A stretch of DNA of 64,000 nucleotides. Source: Ahrensia sp. (GTDB taxonomy: Bacteria > Pseudomonadota > Alphaproteobacteria > Rhizobiales > Rhizobiaceae). Position 1 is the stretch's first letter. Every line of letters begins with the position of its first letter. Location: positions 124,001-188,000 of the forward strand of contig NZXU01000050.1 in the NCBI GenBank assembly GCA_002698425.1, given 5' to 3'. Both the position numbers and the translations under genes were made by a program. Positions 51,713-60,629 of the stretch are shown here, one piece after another. The notes under the pieces are model-generated. The model was not told where the DNA came from and searched no databases. It saw nothing but the letters and a program-made list of their open reading frames with translations.

Positions 51713-53004
51713 TTGCCGGTCTCCCCGCCTTTCGCGATCCTGGCGAGTTCCTGCTTCAGCGCCTTGTCCTCGACGGCTTTCACCGCCATGCCCGGCACCG
51801 CGACGGCGGGATCCGTGACGACGAGCATGTCGCCGGGTTCGAGCCCGCCGGAAATCACCGCAAGGGAGCCGATGGTGAAATCGACGGTGACCGGGCGCTT
51901 CTCCAGCGTTCCGTCCGCCGTCACAATGAGGGCTTCTCCGTCTCGCACCGCGTCGCCGGGCGCGACAAGCGCCTTGCGCGCCGGCGCGCTCAGTTCCACT
52001 TCGACGAACATGTTGCGCCGGAGCGGCGGGCGCTGCCCGGCTTGCGCATGCCCCAGCGGGTCGTCGACGCGCACCACCACGGATGCGCTTTGCGTGCGCG
52101 CATCGATCGCCTCGCCGACGCGATCGACCGTCGCATCCCATGAGACGGTATGGCCAATCGCCGGCAGACGCACCGTGGCGTCCAGTTCAAGCACGGTGGC
52201 GTCCTTGCCGAGCGAGCGGACCAGCGGGCCCATTCGGCCGATGGAGAACTGCGCCGCGATTTCCGCCGCGTCGATGCCTTCCGCCGTCAACAGAGTTTGC
52301 CCGCGCGAAACGACCTGGCCGAGTTCCGCCTCGACGGAACCGATCCGCACGTCATAGGGAGCGACAATGGCGGCGAACTCCAGGCTGCGCGCGGTCGCGG
52401 CGCGCTGCGCCTTCAGGATCTCGCGTTCGGCGGCGTTGAGGGCCAGCTGGTTTTCGCTTTCGACAAGCTTGGCGCGCGCCGCGAGTTCCTGGCGGCGGAT
52501 CTGATCGAGCGCGGCCTGCGTGGCGATGCCCTGGGTGCTCAGTTCTTCCTGGCGCTGCAGTTCCCTGCGGCTGAGGTCGAGGTCGGAGCGATTGATCGCG
52601 CGGCTTGCGGCTAGCGTCTCGTCCTTCACGTCGAGAGCGGCGAGCTGGGCGTCGGCCTGTGCGAGCGAAAGACGCAGGTCCGTGTCATCGATGCGCAGGA
52701 GTTGCGTTCCGGCGGCGGCGATCTCTCCATTGGCCAGGAGATCGGAGGTTTCGATCACCTCGCCTTCGACCCGGGCGACGGCACGCCATTCGCGCGCGGG
52801 CTCGACGGTGCCGTAACCCAGCACGCGCGGCAGCAGGTCGAGCGGCTGCATCGTGATCACCCGCACCGGCGTCGGCTGCGGCGAGCGCTCCTTGCCGGCG
52901 GGCTCCTGTTTGAGCGTGTCGGACCATGCGATCGTCAGAGCGCCCAGCGCGATGGGCACCGCCACCGCTGCCGCACGGCCGATAAACTTTGCCAAGCCTG
53001 TCAT
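51709..53004 (-). CDS. RND efflux periplasmic adaptor (membrane fusion protein)
   Basis: A 431-residue HlyD/AcrA-like adaptor: an N-terminal membrane anchor (AAVAVPIALGALTIA), a lipoyl/barrel-sandwich domain (GTVEPAREWRAVARVEG ... FAAIVAPYDVRIG), a helical hairpin (about 115-200) and a beta-barrel and membrane-proximal region. It bridges the RND pump to an outer-membrane channel. It is the promoter-proximal gene of the pair. Confidence 0.88.
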   Translation of the reverse strand: MTGLAKFIGRAAAVAVPIALGALTIAWSDTLKQEPAGKERSPQPTPVRVITMQPLDLLPRVLGYGTVEPAREWRAVARVEGEVIETSDLLANGEIAAAGTQLLRIDDTDLRLSLAQADAQLAALDVKDETLAASRAINRSDLDLSRRELQRQEELSTQGIATQAALDQIRRQELAARAKLVESENQLALNAAEREILKAQRAATARSLEFAAIVAPYDVRIGSVEAELGQVVSRGQTLLTAEGIDAAEIAAQFSIGRMGPLVRSLGKDATVLELDATVRLPAIGHTVSWDATVDRVGEAIDARTQSASVVVRVDDPLGHAQAGQRPPLRRNMFVEVELSAPARKALVAPGDAVRDGEALIVTADGTLEKRPVTVDFTIGSLAVISGGLEPGDMLVVTDPAVAVPGMAVKAVEDKALKQELARIAKGGETGK

Positions 53005-53379
53005 GGAAAAGGGCCTCCCTTGGTCGGCCGCAGGTTAAGCACGGCCACCCGGCTGACAAGTACATAAAGCGGAATGCAGGCGGCGGACCCTGCGCGGAAA
53101 ACGCGATCCGCCCCAGCGAAACCGGCGGATTTCCGGCTTTTTCAGGGGCGGATCGGCGCCTTGGAGTTCCCCTGCGTCAAATTGTCGGCCTCGTTGCCGC
53201 GAGCGGAACACGAGACTGCAACGGCCCGGGGCGGCGGCCCTTGTCTCGCATGCGCCGACGCCCCGGGCATGGACGGCTCCGCTTGACTGGCGACTTTTCC
53301 GGCCCGACAGTGAAACCGAAGCTTTCGCCTGCCCCTTGAAGGATCTGTGCGATGGCGACCCTGCAATCCGGAGCCAACC
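53005..53379. other. Intergenic region between divergent efflux and cNMP-binding genes
   Basis: About 375 bases with divergent genes on each side. Promoters for the efflux pair and the cNMP-binding gene should lie here, but no clear core promoter or operator stands out. Open frames crossing it look antisense to the cNMP-binding gene and are not supported. Confidence 0.4.
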
Positions 53380-53865
53380 ATGAATGCCGTCCTGGACGAA
53401 TGCCGCGACCTGAAAGAAATACACTTCGAGCCCGGCGAAAAACTGATCCATGAAGGCGCGGCCGCGGACCGGATGTATGTCCTCATCGAAGGCGAAGTCG
53501 CCGTCTCCAAAGGTCCGGTGCAAGTCGCCGTCGACCGCAAGCCCGGCTCGCTTTTCGGCGAGATGTCGGCGCTGCTCGAAACGAACTACAGCGCCTCCGT
53601 GGTGGCCGTCACGCCGGTGCGGGCCTACCAGGTGGATAACCCGATCGAATTCATGACCCGCCGGCCCGGCCTCGCCATCCATGCGGCCCGGCTGCTGGCG
53701 CAGCGCCTGCATGACGGGACGACCTATCTCGCGGATCTGAAGGTGCAGTTCGAGGATCGCAAGGATCATCTCGGGATGGTGGACCAGGTCCTCGACGCGC
53801 TGATGCATCACCAGCGCAAGGTCGCCGGCAGCCAGGAAACGCGCCGCGACGATCCTAGATTGTAA
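53380..53865 (+). CDS. Cyclic-nucleotide-binding-domain protein without DNA-binding domain
   Basis: A 161-residue protein from ATG 53380, which has GGAG eight bases upstream. It has a Crp-type cNMP-binding domain (MYVLIEGEVAVSK, the phosphate-binding cassette GSLFGEMSALL) and a C-terminal helix, but no helix-turn-helix. It may act by binding a partner. The cassette keeps the FGEMS motif but the next Arg of true cAMP binders is not obvious, so the ligand is uncertain. Its 3' end overlaps the convergent metallophosphoesterase gene by 11 bases. Confidence 0.78.
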   Translation: MNAVLDECRDLKEIHFEPGEKLIHEGAAADRMYVLIEGEVAVSKGPVQVAVDRKPGSLFGEMSALLETNYSASVVAVTPVRAYQVDNPIEFMTRRPGLAIHAARLLAQRLHDGTTYLADLKVQFEDRKDHLGMVDQVLDALMHHQRKVAGSQETRRDDPRL

Positions 53866-54628
53866 TCCAGTCGGGAAGCGCGGTCAGCGCGGCCGGCTGC
53901 GCGGAAGGCTCGCCGAGCGCCAGTTGCTGACCGCCAACCATCGAGAGCCAGACGGCCTCGCCGCGATCCAGATCGAAAACGATGACGCTTGGCCGCTCGC
54001 CAGGCTGCTGTCCCGTATTAAACACCCAGGTCTTGCCGATGCGGTCGACCCAGGAGCCGTCCGGTATGAAGGGCGATTGATGGACATGGCCGCTGAGCAC
54101 CAGGTCGGGCTGGTATCGATCGATCCATGCGGCCAGATCCGGATCTCCATAATGGCGCTGACCGCCCCAGCTGACCCGCTTGTCGGCCGGCGGCGCGTGA
54201 TAGACCCAGACCCAGTGGTCATGGGTTTCAGCAGCATCCGCCTCCAACTGCGATTGAACCTGTTTCCTGGTCTCCTCTCCGTCCCACCACGGGAATGACG
54301 AGAAACGGACGCCCGAGACGGAGACGGATTCGCCGTCGGAGACGACGCCGAGACCGGAGAGGTTGAGCATCCAGTCGGCGACGCGCTCTCCATGTTCCTG
54401 CTCGGCGTCGAGATCGTGATTGCCCGAACAGACGATGACCCGAGTCTTCTCGGCGATCCGGCGCAGATAAGTCCGCAAGACAATGATCTGCGCCCGCAGA
54501 TCGACCATCGACGAGATTTCCAGAAGATCGCCTGCGATCACCACCGCGTCGTAATTCGGGGCGACGTCGAGAAGCCAGTCATACTGCTTCAGCGCATAGT
54601 GAATATCGGCGACGACGAGAAACCGCAT
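53855..54628 (-). CDS. Metallophosphoesterase
   Basis: A 257-residue calcineurin-like phosphoesterase with the metal motifs VVADIHY, GDLLE, CSGNHDLD, YHAPP and LSGHVHQ. It should hydrolyse a phosphodiester or phosphomonoester. No membrane or signal sequence is seen. Its 3' end overlaps the cNMP-domain gene tail to tail. The substrate cannot be told from sequence. Confidence 0.83.
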   Translation of the reverse strand: MRFLVVADIHYALKQYDWLLDVAPNYDAVVIAGDLLEISSMVDLRAQIIVLRTYLRRIAEKTRVIVCSGNHDLDAEQEHGERVADWMLNLSGLGVVSDGESVSVSGVRFSSFPWWDGEETRKQVQSQLEADAAETHDHWVWVYHAPPADKRVSWGGQRHYGDPDLAAWIDRYQPDLVLSGHVHQSPFIPDGSWVDRIGKTWVFNTGQQPGERPSVIVFDLDRGEAVWLSMVGGQQLALGEPSAQPAALTALPDWITI

Positions 54629-54759
54629 GAATGCTCCGGAACGATCACGGAGCCTCGTGTGCTATCAGATCGCACGGGCCGAGGCCACTTCCCCGGCGGC
54701 GATTTGTGCCGTTACGGCAATATGCCTGTGAATGATGCGACAACGTGCAGGCTGCGTCA

Positions 54760-55740
54760 TCATTCGGCGGCCTGCGCAGCGGCCTTGCGCATCAGGTGCT
54801 TGCCCGATTCCACCGGCGCGTAGCGGGCCGGGCGGTCATCGTCGACGCATGTCGGCAGACAGGATATCAGCGCGTCGTAATTCGGCTGGTGGAAGAAGGC
54901 GATCGACTGGCGTCTCGCCGTCGCCGCATCCTCTCTTGGCGGATTGACCACCCGATGAAGCGTCGAGACCCAGCGGTCGTTGGTCCATTCCGACAGCAGG
55001 TCGCCGATATTCATGACAAAGGCTCCCGGCACATAGGGCACGTCCTGCCATTCGCCATTCTTGTCGAAGACCTGCAGGCCGCCTTTCGCATTGTCGGGAT
55101 AGACCAGCGTCAGGCTTCCATAGTCGGTGTGCTCGCCGCATCGGATCTGGTTTGCCTTCGGAGCGACCGGCTGTTCGGGATAATTGATCGCGCGCAGATT
55201 GGAGATGTGCCGGTCGATCTTGTCGTCGAAAAAGGTCTCCGGCAATCCAAGGTCGAGCGCAAAGGCCCGCATCAGGCGCGCGGCAAGCGCCTCGACGCCC
55301 TCGTAGTAAGCGACCCAGGCCTCGCGCATTCCCGGAAAATGCTCGGGCCAGACATTCGGTGCGAAGAAATCGGCGGAATGCGCGCGATGGTAGTCATCGT
55401 CGGGCACGTTCGGCCGACCCATCGTGTAGGCTTCGAAGAGATCCGGTGCGCTTTCCTTGTCGAGGGTTTTCGCCAGCGCTTCGGTCGACAGCGGAATATA
55501 GCCGCGATAGCCGCCATTCACCGTCGCCGACTTCAATTTCTCCTCGACCGGAAGATCGAAGAAGGCGCGCGTGACCGCCGACATCGAGTCGCGGATATCC
55601 TCGCCGACATCATGACCGACAATGACGACGAAGCCGATGGTCTCGCAGGCCTCGCCGAGTTTCCTGGCAACGGCCCGCCGCTCTTCGAGATCACCGGACT
55701 GAAGATCGGATATGTCGACGACTGGAACGCCGGAAATCAT
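54760..55740 (-). CDS. 2-oxoglutarate/Fe(II) oxygenase, isopenicillin N synthase-like
   Basis: A 326-residue enzyme from ATG 55740. Fe ligands are visible as HTD in CGEHTDYGSL and His in STLHRVV; the 2-oxoglutarate-binding Arg is in ARRQSIAFF. The N-terminal DIOX_N-like region (VPVVDISDL, ETIGFVVIVGH) is intact. Bacterial members oxidise small molecules such as amino acids, gibberellins or xenobiotics; this one is not assigned. It lies upstream of an unrelated SDR gene with its own start. Confidence 0.82.
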   Translation of the reverse strand: MISGVPVVDISDLQSGDLEERRAVARKLGEACETIGFVVIVGHDVGEDIRDSMSAVTRAFFDLPVEEKLKSATVNGGYRGYIPLSTEALAKTLDKESAPDLFEAYTMGRPNVPDDDYHRAHSADFFAPNVWPEHFPGMREAWVAYYEGVEALAARLMRAFALDLGLPETFFDDKIDRHISNLRAINYPEQPVAPKANQIRCGEHTDYGSLTLVYPDNAKGGLQVFDKNGEWQDVPYVPGAFVMNIGDLLSEWTNDRWVSTLHRVVNPPREDAATARRQSIAFFHQPNYDALISCLPTCVDDDRPARYAPVESGKHLMRKAAAQAAE

Positions 55741-55872
55741 GCTTTTGCTCCTCGGAGACGTATGTTGCGCCGACGCGCGGAGAACGATTCGCAACAGAAT
55801 GAAAGCGTATCGGCCGCAAAACAAGCGTCGCACCTGCAAATCGCCGGGCGACCCGGACGGCCATTCCCGGTA

Positions 55873-56571
55873 TCAGAAACTTTCGACCCATGGGCGGATG
55901 GCCAACTCGTTCGACCATGTGGAGCGATGCTGCCTGATCAGGGACAGGTAGGTCTCGGCGATCGCGTCGGGATCGAGCATGGAGCCCGGGCGGTCCGGCG
56001 GCTCGACGCGGCCGGGGATGCGGATTGCGCCGTCGATATTGACCCATGCGACATGGATGCCCTGCGGGTGCAGTTCGCGCGCCATGGACTGCGCGAGGCC
56101 CCTTTGCGCGAACTTGCCCATGGCGAAAGGCGCGGACTGGGGAAAGCCCTTCACGCCGGCCGAAGCGCCGGTGAACAGGATCGTGCCGAGGTCGCCGTTT
56201 TCGGCCGCCTGACCGAGCATCGTTCTTGCCGCGGCCTGACCGAACAGAAAGGCCCCGTAAGCCGTAACCTGGATCGCCCGGAAAACCGCGTCGCGGTCCA
56301 GTTCGGCGATCGGGCCGCGCTGACGGGCGGAGGGATTGTAGATCGCCACGCGAAGCGGTCCGGCCAGCGCGGCAAACAGGGAATCGACGTCGCCCGGCAG
56401 GGATGCGTCGCAGGCAATGCATTGCGCGCCGGTTTCCGCGGCCAGGGCCTCGATTTTCGCGACATCCCTCGCCGCAAGGACGAGCCGGTAGCCCTCGCGA
56501 TGCAGCATGCGCGCGAGCGACGCGGAAACGCCGTCGCCCACCCCAACCACCAGTGCAAGCGGTTTCGTCAT
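55873..56571 (-). CDS. SDR-family oxidoreductase-like protein without the catalytic Tyr
   Basis: A 232-residue Rossmann-fold protein from ATG 56571. The cofactor loop is GVGDGVSASLA, followed by LVLAARD and IYNPSA in place of the usual NNAG. The YxxxK motif is replaced by FAMGK (APFAMGKFAQRGLAQSMARE), so the catalytic Tyr is missing while the Lys is kept. Related SDR-like proteins share this change. It may bind NAD(P) without classical dehydrogenase activity. The function is unknown. Confidence 0.75.
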   Translation of the reverse strand: MTKPLALVVGVGDGVSASLARMLHREGYRLVLAARDVAKIEALAAETGAQCIACDASLPGDVDSLFAALAGPLRVAIYNPSARQRGPIAELDRDAVFRAIQVTAYGAFLFGQAAARTMLGQAAENGDLGTILFTGASAGVKGFPQSAPFAMGKFAQRGLAQSMARELHPQGIHVAWVNIDGAIRIPGRVEPPDRPGSMLDPDAIAETYLSLIRQHRSTWSNELAIRPWVESF

Positions 56572-56804
56572 TCGGTGTCCTCCTTCGTGCAAAACGCGAG
56601 CGGCCCGGCCGGACTGCGCCGCGCAAAGAGAACCACAGATTGCGCCGGCCATCAAAAGGATGACGCGGCTTCCCGGCAAGACATGGCCTTCCGGCAAGGC
56701 CTTTCACCCTTCTCCGGCAGCGCAGAAACAGCATGGACAGCCTGAAATCTTTACATTAATCGAAGCGCGGGGCTTTTCATTCGAATAGCTGGGCAGGCAA
56801 TTAC

Positions 56805-57131
56805 ATGTTCACTCGACTGGTTCTGGCGGCCGCGATCGCAGGCGGCATCGCGACAGCCCATGCGGGCGAAAACGAAGCGGTGCGCTTCGCGATTTTCCAT
56901 GGATATACGGCGGCGATCGAAGAAGCCTGCCCGGCCTATTTCGTTTATTCCAGCGCCACGATGGGCAGCCATCTGAGCCCCGGCGACCGCGCCTCGGCCA
57001 TGGCGATGGAACCCGAATGGCGCAATGAAATGCGCCGCAGCGTCAAGGCGCTTGGATGCGACGCGGCGGCGCGCGACGCCCTCACCTTTACCGATCTGAG
57101 CTTCAACCAGGTCTGGGAATACAAGCGCTAG
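56805..57131 (+). CDS. Small secreted protein of unknown function
   Basis: A 108-residue protein with a clear signal peptide (LVLAAAIAGGIATAHA-G, cleavage after about residue 20). The mature part is about 88 residues, helical, with two Cys (EEACPAY and ALGCDAA) that could form a disulphide in the periplasm. I do not recognise a family. Confidence 0.55.
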   Translation: MFTRLVLAAAIAGGIATAHAGENEAVRFAIFHGYTAAIEEACPAYFVYSSATMGSHLSPGDRASAMAMEPEWRNEMRRSVKALGCDAAARDALTFTDLSFNQVWEYKR

Positions 57132-57289
57132 GCCTCAATCCTTCGCGTCGGCCCCGGGCCTGTTTGTTAGCATGCGCCTAACACGATGCCGCAGAATCTG
57201 GCCGTCGCGGATACTCCCTGTTTACGAAACTGTGCCAAACTGCTCCATCAGAGCATTTTCGTTGAGAAAAGTTCAAGCGGGGCACCATC

Positions 57290-57583
57290 ATGGATTTCGG
57301 GCCTGAGACGGCAACATTCCTGATCTTTCTGCTTGTCGGATCCGCCGGCGCCTATTTCATCGGCCTGGCGATGAACGGCGTCATGCAGGAAGACGGTTTC
57401 GGTGTCATGCTCAACGCCATGATCCTGATGGCGGGCGGTTTCCTGGGCTACCATCTCTCGCAATATGTGCGGCCGCCCATGAGCCTCGTGTCGTTCCAGG
57501 CGATGATGGTCGTCAGCGGCGGATTCATGAGCCTGGCCTTCCTCGCCATCATGAAGAACGTGTTGCGGCGGCTCGGTTTCTAG
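57290..57583 (+). CDS. Small three-helix membrane protein
   Basis: A 97-residue protein with three hydrophobic helices (about 8-28, 38-58, 66-88). No catalytic motif or family is recognised. It starts at ATG 57290 and lies 158 bases after the secreted protein gene and 54 bases before the MFS gene, all on the plus strand, so it may share a transcript with the latter. Confidence 0.6.
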   Translation: MDFGPETATFLIFLLVGSAGAYFIGLAMNGVMQEDGFGVMLNAMILMAGGFLGYHLSQYVRPPMSLVSFQAMMVVSGGFMSLAFLAIMKNVLRRLGF

Positions 57584-57637
57584 CACGCACCGAAAAGGTG
57601 CTGGACAAGGGACATCGCCGGGCAATAGCGTCCGCGC

Positions 57638-58852
57638 ATGCACGCCGCATCCGTTCTCGACAGCGCCTATTCCTGGAAACGCCTCGCGCTCACCTTGCTG
57701 ATCGCGACGATCTGCAATGTCGGCATGTGGTCGATCATCGTGATCATGCCGGACGTGCAGTCGGAATTCGCGACCGACAGGGCCGCGGCCTCGATCCCCT
57801 ACACGCTGACCATGGCGGGCTTCGCGCTCGGCAATTTCGCGATCGGGCGCGCGGTGGACCGGTTCGGCATCACCTGGGCGCTGATCGGCGCGGCGGCGGC
57901 ACTCGGCATCGGCTATACGGGCGCGGCGGCGAGCCCGTCCATCATGATGCTTTCGGCCTTCCAGGCCCTGATCGGACTCGGCACGGCCGCGGGCTTCGCC
58001 CCGCTCATCGCCGATCTCTCGCACTGGTTCCTGCGCCGGCGCGGCATCGCGGTCGCCATCGTCGCCTGCGGCAACTACCTGGCCGGCGTGGTCTGGCCGA
58101 CCCTGCTGCAGGGGATCCAGGCGGATTCCGGCTGGCGCGGCGTCTATTTCGCGCTGGCCGCGATCATCGTCGTGACGGTACCGCCGCTGTCGCTGACGCT
58201 GCGCCGCCGGTTCGTCGAACAGGTTTTGCCCGCCGCGCCGACTGGCCCCGTCGTCGAGACGCGCTCCGTCCCTTTTTCGCCGCGCGCGCTGCAGTGGCTG
58301 CTCGGCCTCGCCGGGGTCGGTTGCTGCGTCGCCATGTCGATGCCGCAGGTTCATATCGTGTCGCTGTGCGTCGACCTCGGTTTCGGCCCGGTGGCGGGCG
58401 CGGAGATGCTGTCGCTGATGCTGATGGGGGGCGTCGTCTCGCGGCTCGTGTCGGGCCTGATCGCCGACCGGCTGGGCGGGGTGCGGACGCTGCTGATCGG
58501 CTCGACGCTGCAATGTATCGCGCTGTTTTTGTACCTGCCCTATGACGGGCTCGTCTCGCTCTATGTCGTCAGCCTCGTCTTCGGCCTGTCGCAGGGCGGC
58601 ATCGTGCCGAGCTATGCGCTGATCGTGCGCGAATATCTGCCGGCGAAGGAGGCAGGCGCGCGCGTCGGCTTCGTGATCATGGCTACCATTGTCGGCATGG
58701 CGCTCGGCGGATGGATGTCGGGCTGGATCTATGACGTGACGGGCAACTACCAGGCCGCCTTCCTGAACGGGATCGCCTGGAACGTCCTCAATATCGCGAT
58801 CATCGCGACGATCTTCCTGAGGTCGCGGCGGAACACGGCGCTGGCGGCATAA
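57638..58852 (+). CDS. MFS transporter
   Basis: A 404-residue protein with 12 hydrophobic helices and the major-facilitator motif between helices 2 and 3 (GRAVDRFG), repeated in the second half as LIADRLGG. It likely exchanges a small organic acid, because related transporters are of the oxalate/formate-like type, but the substrate is not certain. Its TAA stop (58850-58852) is part of the A-run that becomes the T-run of the hppD terminator. Confidence 0.85.
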   Translation: MHAASVLDSAYSWKRLALTLLIATICNVGMWSIIVIMPDVQSEFATDRAAASIPYTLTMAGFALGNFAIGRAVDRFGITWALIGAAAALGIGYTGAAASPSIMMLSAFQALIGLGTAAGFAPLIADLSHWFLRRRGIAVAIVACGNYLAGVVWPTLLQGIQADSGWRGVYFALAAIIVVTVPPLSLTLRRRFVEQVLPAAPTGPVVETRSVPFSPRALQWLLGLAGVGCCVAMSMPQVHIVSLCVDLGFGPVAGAEMLSLMLMGGVVSRLVSGLIADRLGGVRTLLIGSTLQCIALFLYLPYDGLVSLYVVSLVFGLSQGGIVPSYALIVREYLPAKEAGARVGFVIMATIVGMALGGWMSGWIYDVTGNYQAAFLNGIAWNVLNIAIIATIFLRSRRNTALAA

Positions 58853-58874
58853 AAAAGCGGTGGCCGAAGCCACC
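58851..58874 (-). terminator. Rho-independent terminator of hppD
   Basis: On the minus strand: GGTGGC stem, TTCG loop, GCCACC stem, then GC and six T. A perfect 6-bp stem with a stable tetraloop followed by a T-run, 24 bases past the hppD stop. It lies between two convergent genes. Confidence 0.9.
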
Positions 58875-58897
58875 TCCAATCCTCCCTGTCCGCCTCC

Positions 58898-60010
58898 CTA
58901 TTCCGCCGCGTCGAGCGTAAGTTCGCCGGTCTCGATCTGCTCGCGCTCGATCGATTCGAACAGAGCGCGGAAATTGCCTTCGCCGAAACCCTCGTCACCC
59001 TTGCGCTGGATGAACTCGAAGAAGATCGGGCCGATCACGGTCTTGGAGAAAATCTGCAGCAGGATCTTCGTCTCGCCGCCGCCGACGACGCCTTCGCCGT
59101 CGATCAGGATGCCGTGCGTCTTCATCCGCTCGACCGGTTCGTCATGGCCGTGCACGCGGTCATGGCTCATGGCGTAATAGGTGTCCGGCGGACCGGGCAT
59201 GAACGCCAGGCCGTTGTCCGCCAGACGGTCGGTCGCGTCATAAATATGCTCGGTGCCGACCGCGATATGCTGGATGCCCTCGCCGCGATATTTCTTCAGA
59301 TAGCTCTCGATCTGCGACTTGTCGTCGGTCGATTCGTTGAGCGGAATGCGGATCTTGCCGCAGGGCGAGGTGATGGCGCGGCTGACGAGGCCGGTCAGTT
59401 TGCCCTCGATGTCGAAGAAGTGGATCTGGGTGAAGCCGAACAGCTCGCGATAGAAGGCCCACCACTTGTCCATGTTGCCGCGATAGACATTGTGGGTGAG
59501 GTGGTCGAGGTAATAGAAACCGACGCCTTCGGGCTTCGGATCGCACTCGCCGATCCAGTCGAACTCGGCGTCATAGGCCGAGCCCTTCTCGCCATACCGG
59601 TCGACGAAGTAGAGCAGCGATCCGCCGATGCCGACGATGGCGGGCACATCGAGCGCCTTGTCGTCGCCTTCATAGGGCGTCGCGCCTTTCGAAACCGCGT
59701 GGTCGAAAGCGCGCTGTGCATCGACCACCCGCCAGGCCATGGACGGCGCGCAGGGGCCGTGCTCCTCGACGAAGCGCATGGCGTGCGAGCCGGGCTCGGC
59801 ATTGACGATGTAATTGATGTCGCCCTGGCGCCAGACGGTGATCGCCTTGGTCTTGTGGCGCGCGACGGGCGCGTAGCCCATGCGGGCAAACAGGGTTTCG
59901 AGTTCCTTCGGGTCGGGATGGGCGAATTCGACGAATTCGAAACCGTCGGTGCCGGCAGGATTGTCTTCGGTGATTTCAGCCTTCGGGGCGTCGTGCGGGA
60001 AAGGACCCAT
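58898..60010 (-). CDS. hppD: 4-hydroxyphenylpyruvate dioxygenase
   Basis: A 370-residue two-domain VOC enzyme. Fe ligands: His in YLDHLTHNV, His in IQHIAVG and Glu in IFFEFIQR; the C-terminal GFGEGNFRALFE helix that closes the active site is intact. It converts 4-hydroxyphenylpyruvate to homogentisate in tyrosine breakdown. The start at ATG 60010 has AAGGAGGAG upstream. A divergent Lrp-family gene is its likely regulator, and a strong terminator follows. The frame extends to 60655 but the extra part is antisense to the regulator. Confidence 0.95.
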   Translation of the reverse strand: MGPFPHDAPKAEITEDNPAGTDGFEFVEFAHPDPKELETLFARMGYAPVARHKTKAITVWRQGDINYIVNAEPGSHAMRFVEEHGPCAPSMAWRVVDAQRAFDHAVSKGATPYEGDDKALDVPAIVGIGGSLLYFVDRYGEKGSAYDAEFDWIGECDPKPEGVGFYYLDHLTHNVYRGNMDKWWAFYRELFGFTQIHFFDIEGKLTGLVSRAITSPCGKIRIPLNESTDDKSQIESYLKKYRGEGIQHIAVGTEHIYDATDRLADNGLAFMPGPPDTYYAMSHDRVHGHDEPVERMKTHGILIDGEGVVGGGETKILLQIFSKTVIGPIFFEFIQRKGDEGFGEGNFRALFESIEREQIETGELTLDAAE

Positions 60011-60095
60011 GATCTGCTCCTCCTTGAGTTTCAACAAGGATAGCGCGAGCGGCCCGCAAGGTGTTTGCATTGTGAAGCACAGCAAGGCATCTTCA

Positions 60096-60110
60096 TGCAC
60101 GAAACATGCA
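60096..60110. promoter_or_regulatory. Possible Lrp-type site between hppD and its divergent regulator
   Basis: A TGCA-N7-TGCA element (TGCACGAAACATGCA) sits in the 117-base divergent region between hppD and the Lrp-family gene. It has the size and symmetry of Lrp/AsnC sites, but a single weak match is not strong evidence. Confidence 0.3.
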
Positions 60111-60127
60111 CCCAGGAGGCATATGGA

Positions 60128-60604
60128 GTGCCCGAGAGCGATCTTGACAAAATCGACCGCAAAATCCTTGCGCTTCTGCAGGAGGATGCGCGGCTGACCA
60201 ATAACGACATCGCCGAGCGCATCCACCTGTCGCCCTCGCAGTGCTCGCGGCGGCGCGCGCGGCTCGAGCGCGAGGGGGTGATCGCCGGCTATCATGCCCG
60301 CCTCGACGGCGAGAAGGCGGGATTCGGGCTGGTCAATTTCATCTCGGTGACGCTGTCGACCCACAACCGCAACAATGCCGCCCGGTTTGCCGAGCTGATG
60401 GCGCGACTGCCGGAGGTGCAGGAGGCCCATGCGCTGACGGGCGAGATGGACTATATTCTGCGAGTGGTCACGCGCGACCTGCGCGGCCTGTCCGATTTCG
60501 TCAACGAGACGCTGTTGCCGCATGAGGCGGTGCAGAACGTCAAGACATCGATCGTGCTGGAAACCCTGAAGGATACGGGCGCGCTGCCGATCGGGCTCGA
60601 TTGA
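60128..60604 (+). CDS. Lrp/AsnC-family transcriptional regulator
   Basis: A 158-residue regulator: N-terminal HTH (LTNNDIAERIHLSPSQCSRR) and a C-terminal RAM/AsnC ligand domain (RLPEVQEAHALTGEMDYILRV). GTG 60128 is preferred because AGGAGG lies 8 bases upstream; ATG 60095 would add 11 residues. It is transcribed away from hppD and probably controls it, as in many alphaproteobacteria. Confidence 0.87.
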   Translation: MPESDLDKIDRKILALLQEDARLTNNDIAERIHLSPSQCSRRRARLEREGVIAGYHARLDGEKAGFGLVNFISVTLSTHNRNNAARFAELMARLPEVQEAHALTGEMDYILRVVTRDLRGLSDFVNETLLPHEAVQNVKTSIVLETLKDTGALPIGLD

Positions 60605-60629
60605 TACCGCGCCAGCGCAAGCCAACGCC

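Noticed and set aside
57248..58879. A 543-codon minus-strand frame over the MFS gene
   Set aside because: It is antisense to a well-formed 12-helix transporter, and its protein is an improbable run of Arg, His, Asp and Gln.
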